Assembly (NCBI RefSeq): GCF_004664715.2
Contig: NC_051074.1
Coordinates: 14,493,178 to 14,557,177 of the forward strand
Direction of reading: 5' to 3'
DNA length: 64,000 bases
Source: Peromyscus leucopus
Taxonomy: Eukaryota > Chordata > Mammalia > Rodentia > Cricetidae
This document shows, piece by piece, positions 60,624 to 64,000 of the stretch (the first letter of the stretch is position 1; the number at the start of each line of letters is the position of its first letter). A model generated the notes under the pieces. The model saw only the letters and a program-made list of their open reading frames with translations, did not search any database and was not told the DNA's origin. Position numbers and translations under genes: made by a program.

Positions 60624-62912
60624 CTTTCAGAGCCTTCTGGCTCTGCGGTGACAACAATATGTCCACAGGATGACAGGGAGTTTCTGTGGGGCCACTTTTG
60701 TTCTCACGTTCTTCAGGGTGTCCCCTTGATACAGTCCTTTGGTACTCTGCTGCTTCCTGTTCAAAGTTGTTCAGTCCAAGACTTTTGTCACCTTCACTAC
60801 TATTTGGATCTGTGTCACCGGTTAGTGTCTTATCCATAAGAAACAGCTTTTCTGTAGCATGTCCTGTACAGGCAGACCCAGTGGAGTCTGGTGGAAAGTC
60901 CATTTGAGAACAGATTTCATTCTGATTCTCACCAGTTAGGTCTTCAAAATCTCCGTGACACATACCGTTCACCACTGGTATTTCGACATTTTCCTGATAG
61001 CCTGTTGACTCTCCAGGGTTTCTTATTGCCGTGGGGCAGTTAGAATCAACTGTGTCTTCTCTGCAATTCTGAGTAGCAACTCTCTGCCCGAACTCATCAG
61101 TTATGGAGCCCAGAACTGGCGCTTCTGTCTCTACATGATTTGCAGGGTCCTCTGTTTGATCACATCCCACAGAGCTGTGTATATCGCCATGAAGTGGGCT
61201 CTTCGAAGCTAGGCTGCTGCAGGGTGCAAGCCCGACAGTTGCAGTCTGTGTGCTCTTCCTTTCCAATAGCTGTGTGTTTGCAGGAGAGTCACTGTGTAAC
61301 ATAGGCTCATTAATGTCTGTGTAAGTCACATTACCATGTACTTTCTCCTGCTCTGTCTCAACCCCAATATATTGGCTAAAGGAAAATGTGTTCTCAGAAG
61401 TCTCTACAAGTTCTGAATGTCTTGTGCCCTGGTGAGATGGACTGAGCAAAGGAGAAGGCTTCAGAACATGTTCACTGACAGGGAAAGAAGAACTTGACTT
61501 GTCACAGTCTTCTGCTGGTAGAGTTCTGTCGCCTTGGCAGCTGGTGTTGCCTGCTTTTTCTCCCAAGAGTTGCATGGTTAGAAAAGACAAAGGACAAAAT
61601 TCAGAGTCTGAGGCATCCTGGATGGGAATTACACCACCCATAGTACTTAGGGGACCATTTGTTCCTGCTGTGCATGGCCATACTTGAGAATCCAAGGTGA
61701 TATTTTCCTTGACATGAGAGCTGTTTTCTCTCTCTTTATCCACATCCCTAGAATCCTCAAAAGACATTTTATTTAAATCCATGCTATTTAAACTTGTGGT
61801 CCTTAAGGTTTCAGATGAGGTAGGAAGACAAGAGTCAGCTGTGAAGAAATGTTGCTTTGGGGGATTGTCTTGAATAATTTGAAGAACCTTCTGCTGAGAT
61901 GTGGCAGAATCTTTCTCTTCTGAATCATCTGAGGCAGAAGGCAGTATATTGGGTTTCTTTTTCTCCCTCTGGAGAGGCGAGCTTAGAGAAACCACAATTT
62001 TGTCTGAATCCTTTTTCTGGACAATATTCACACTGCAGGGAGCGTCATGCAAACCATATGAACTCTGGTTTCCAAGGCTCCAGTTTTCAGGGAGATTTAT
62101 GGCGGGCTGTGAAGGAGACTGACAAGGTTCTTTCGTGGTTTGATTCAAGGAACTTTTTCTATGTTTTGTCGATTTTCCTATGCTTTTAGGATGAGATACA
62201 TTGATGAATATATTCTGTTTTTTACTTGCATATTCAACCATTATTTCTTTTCCTGCAATGTTTATGTTTATTGAAGGGATCTCACTTCTAGAAACCTCTC
62301 CTTTGCATGCAGATGGTACCTTGGGCTTGAAATCTTCTGCTAATACAGATCTGTATTTAGGGAAATGGCCCCGAGCAGTGGAGCCTCTCTGTGCTTGCTG
62401 GACAGAATAATGCTGGTGACATGTTGGGCATCGCTTTTTCACTGGAAACTGAGCTCCTGTTTTATACAAAACACTTTTTGCGGTTTCCACTTGTACATTG
62501 AAAGCTCCACATTTGACTTCTGTAATAAATTTGCCTTTTGTTGGCTTTAAGGCTTCTACTGTGTTTGGGAAATTCAGTGTTGTAATTTTCCCCGATAACG
62601 ATTTTTCACAGTCATTAAACATGGCCACTGGTAAGATTTCCTCTAGTGGATAAGAGATGGCCGAAGGAGGGTCATCATTCTCCATCCTCTTGTGTATTTT
62701 GCTGTCACATGGAGGTTGTTTCTCATCTTTGGGGAGAAAAGAGGAATTCTGTTTTCCATTTATAGAAGTAGATACACACTCATCTCCATTTTCCTTCCAT
62801 TTCCCTAATGCCCCGGTCTGATGAAACGCAGCCTCTGAAGTGTGTCCCTTTATGTCCTTTTCAAAATCTTTCACATTTTTTTGACATGCTTGACCAGATG
62901 GCTGAGACGTAC
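60624..62912 (-). CDS. Pdzph1: Pdzph1 large exon, 762 full codons
   Basis: A 2,289-bp open exon, far longer than expected by chance in this AT-rich DNA. The acceptor is a pyrimidine-rich tract ending ttccttttttag at 62913, and the donor is CTGAAAG|gtacag at 60623. The exon starts and ends in phase 1. The reading frame runs a short way upstream into the intron before a TAA, so the apparent start near 62955 (GTG) is not real. The first ATG inside the exon is about 75 codons in. The protein is rich in Ser, Thr, Glu and Lys and looks mostly disordered, with no transmembrane segment. One Cys/His cluster, CPTCHQH, lies at exon residues 161-167 and is followed by a more hydrophobic stretch (about 215-240). 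An acidic serine cluster (SASDDSEEKDS) lies near 325-335. I know of no domain for this part. Confidence 0.88.
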
Positions 62913-63915
62913 CTAAAAAGGAAGGAGAAAGGGAGGAAAAATGTTTTATGTCCACTTAAAGAGCAGATGTTACAAAACATAGGATGAATATAGGAAGTAA
63001 GTATTTTGGGTAACACAGTTTTCATGAAAATCCATTTCAAATGAATCTTATTTTAAATTAAATATCCTTGGATACATAAAATAACACTTGTAGTTTAGAA
63101 AATAAACTTAATTAAGCTTTATTTAAAGACAACTTCTGAATTGGAGAGAAATTCATGCTTCAAAAAATGTATGCCACTAAAATTTTAATGCATCTTCCTA
63201 ATAAGAAACAAATTGACATGTCCTGAAGTTTTACTCTAATATTAATCTACAGGCTATGTCAAACTCCATATAATTTCATAGGTTTAAAAATGCTGGTAAA
63301 GAGCTTGGAAGAGAACTCAGTATGACCTATAGAATGCCTTTCAAACACATCACATAGATTCTATTACTTTATACTTTTTAAAGGGTATCTTCACAAATGC
63401 AAACTCCTGTGGTATCCAGGCAATCTTTACAAATAAAATAGGCTTGGTACACATATTTAGTTCTAGCCAAAAGTTGCTGTGGCGGAAAGAGATTGCTTAT
63501 TGCCACATTCTCATTTTCTAAGAAAGTACTAGAATCTCTGTTCGTATTTTTCAAAGTCACTTAATTCTTGAGGATTGGCTCACACTACTAAAAATTTCTC
63601 TAAAGTTTGAGGCCAATGCATGAAGAGACCACATATAATCCAGGGAATGTCAACTGGTAACTTGTGTTCTTCTATTTCAAAGTGCTATTTTACTTTTACT
63701 CTATAAAGTTTGTTGACATGGACATGAGGCATCTGCCCTTATACAAACTACCATGGACAAAATATGAAGATACCATATTGTGTTTCAAATAGTACATGAG
63801 GAGATTGTTAAAGAAAACAGAAGAATGACAATATCCACTAGTGCCTTGACAATCAAAGAAACAGATGTTCACAGGGATAGCTTAAATGTATTTTGTCATT
63901 GATTGATTGATTGAT

Positions 63916-63951
<36 letters not shown>

Positions 63952-64000
63952 GACATGCATTTGGAAATCAGAGGTCAACTTGAGGGAATCACTTTGACAC
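62913..64000. other. Upstream intron
   Basis: The acceptor tract of the large exon is at its left end. Apart from the weak candidate exon at 63431-63559 and a (GATT)/(GT)n at 63898-63947, nothing is recognised. No promoter or CpG-rich region is seen, so the transcription start is probably beyond the right edge. Confidence 0.5.
63431..63559 (-). CDS. Possible upstream exon of the same gene (weak)
   Basis: A short minus-strand open stretch of 129 bp has a usable donor (TTATTT|gtaaag, GT at 63430) that leaves phase 1, the phase needed by the large exon 518 bp downstream. It can start after an AG at 63561-63560, but that acceptor has a poor pyrimidine tract. The encoded segment includes SSTFLENENVAISNLFPPQQ and LLARTKYVYQAYFI. 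If it is spliced, the joining codon becomes Cys. It could equally be chance: there is no repeat of known motif, and the open frame is only 60 codons. Low confidence. Confidence 0.22.

Larger units (their letters stand above)
5940..62912 (-). other. Pdzph1: Pdzph1-like gene, partial (six exons seen)
   Basis: This is the span of the single gene supported in the window, read right to left. Six exons with AG acceptors and GT donors join without a frame break; the introns are about 5.0, 15.1, 6.9, 17.2 and 9.8 kb, all phase 1, and the last donor is phase 0. The product order is a long N-terminal region of no known fold, a PDZ domain, and the start of a PH domain. PDZ domains bind C-terminal peptides and PH domains often bind phosphoinositides, so a membrane-linked adaptor role is a reasonable inference; the sequence does not prove it. 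The name rests on the PDZ-then-PH architecture, not on a database match. The first exon(s), promoter and 3' end are not securely in the window. Confidence 0.8.

Noticed and set aside
60648..62550. Plus-strand open frames over the large exon
   Set aside because: They are the opposite strand of a long real exon, are short, overlap one another and lack splice sites or motifs.

Overview
The window is nuclear DNA from a rodent. It carries B1, B2, B4 and ID SINEs, L1 3' ends, ERVL and MaLR LTRs, and many microsatellites. The better-preserved B1 copies (about 37176-37336, 47918-48064 and 56983-57178) have the internal variant with 'cctgtcctggaact' or its complement, which I associate with cricetid rodents (hamsters, voles, deer mice) more than with mouse or rat. 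The family-level assignment is an inference.

The only protein-coding gene I can support lies on the minus strand and spans most of the window. Six exons join in frame with good splice sites: 62912-60624 (2,289 bp), 55613-55422, 40345-40178, 33307-33206, 16014-15904 and 6118-5940. Together they encode about 1,013 residues: a long, low-complexity N-terminal region, then one PDZ domain split over three exons, then the start of a pleckstrin homology (PH) domain. This architecture fits Pdzph1 (PDZ and pleckstrin homology domains 1), a gene known in mouse whose human counterpart is annotated as a pseudogene (PDZPH1P). The gene is partial. Its 5' end is not securely in the window, and the rest of the PH domain must lie in an exon at or beyond the left edge. 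All five upstream introns are phase 1.

Everything else is intronic and repeat-rich. About 1-5.9 kb is downstream intron with an LTR-like repeat, an L2-like fragment and a 35-bp minisatellite. About 6-16 kb holds a B1-like SINE, a B4 SINE, old L1 and a MaLR LTR. About 16-33 kb holds SINEs and a nested retroviral region: a decayed minus-strand ERVL provirus (22361-29650) sits inside an older plus-strand LTR and is itself hit by a younger solo LTR (24575-24879). Two more solo LTRs of that younger family are at 20480-20789 and 35690-35997. About 38-40 kb holds L1 and two related rodent repeats next to an exon. About 46-51.6 kb is a pile of L1 3' ends, one with a clean 14-bp target duplication and one with an inverted 5' part. 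About 51.6-60.6 kb is mostly unassigned intron with a B1 and AT repeats. The large exon follows at 60.6-62.9 kb.

I found no CRISPR array, operon, rRNA, tRNA or obvious novel defence system. The most interesting points are the intact reading frame of a gene that is a pseudogene in humans, a possible extra 5' exon, and the layered retroelement insertions.
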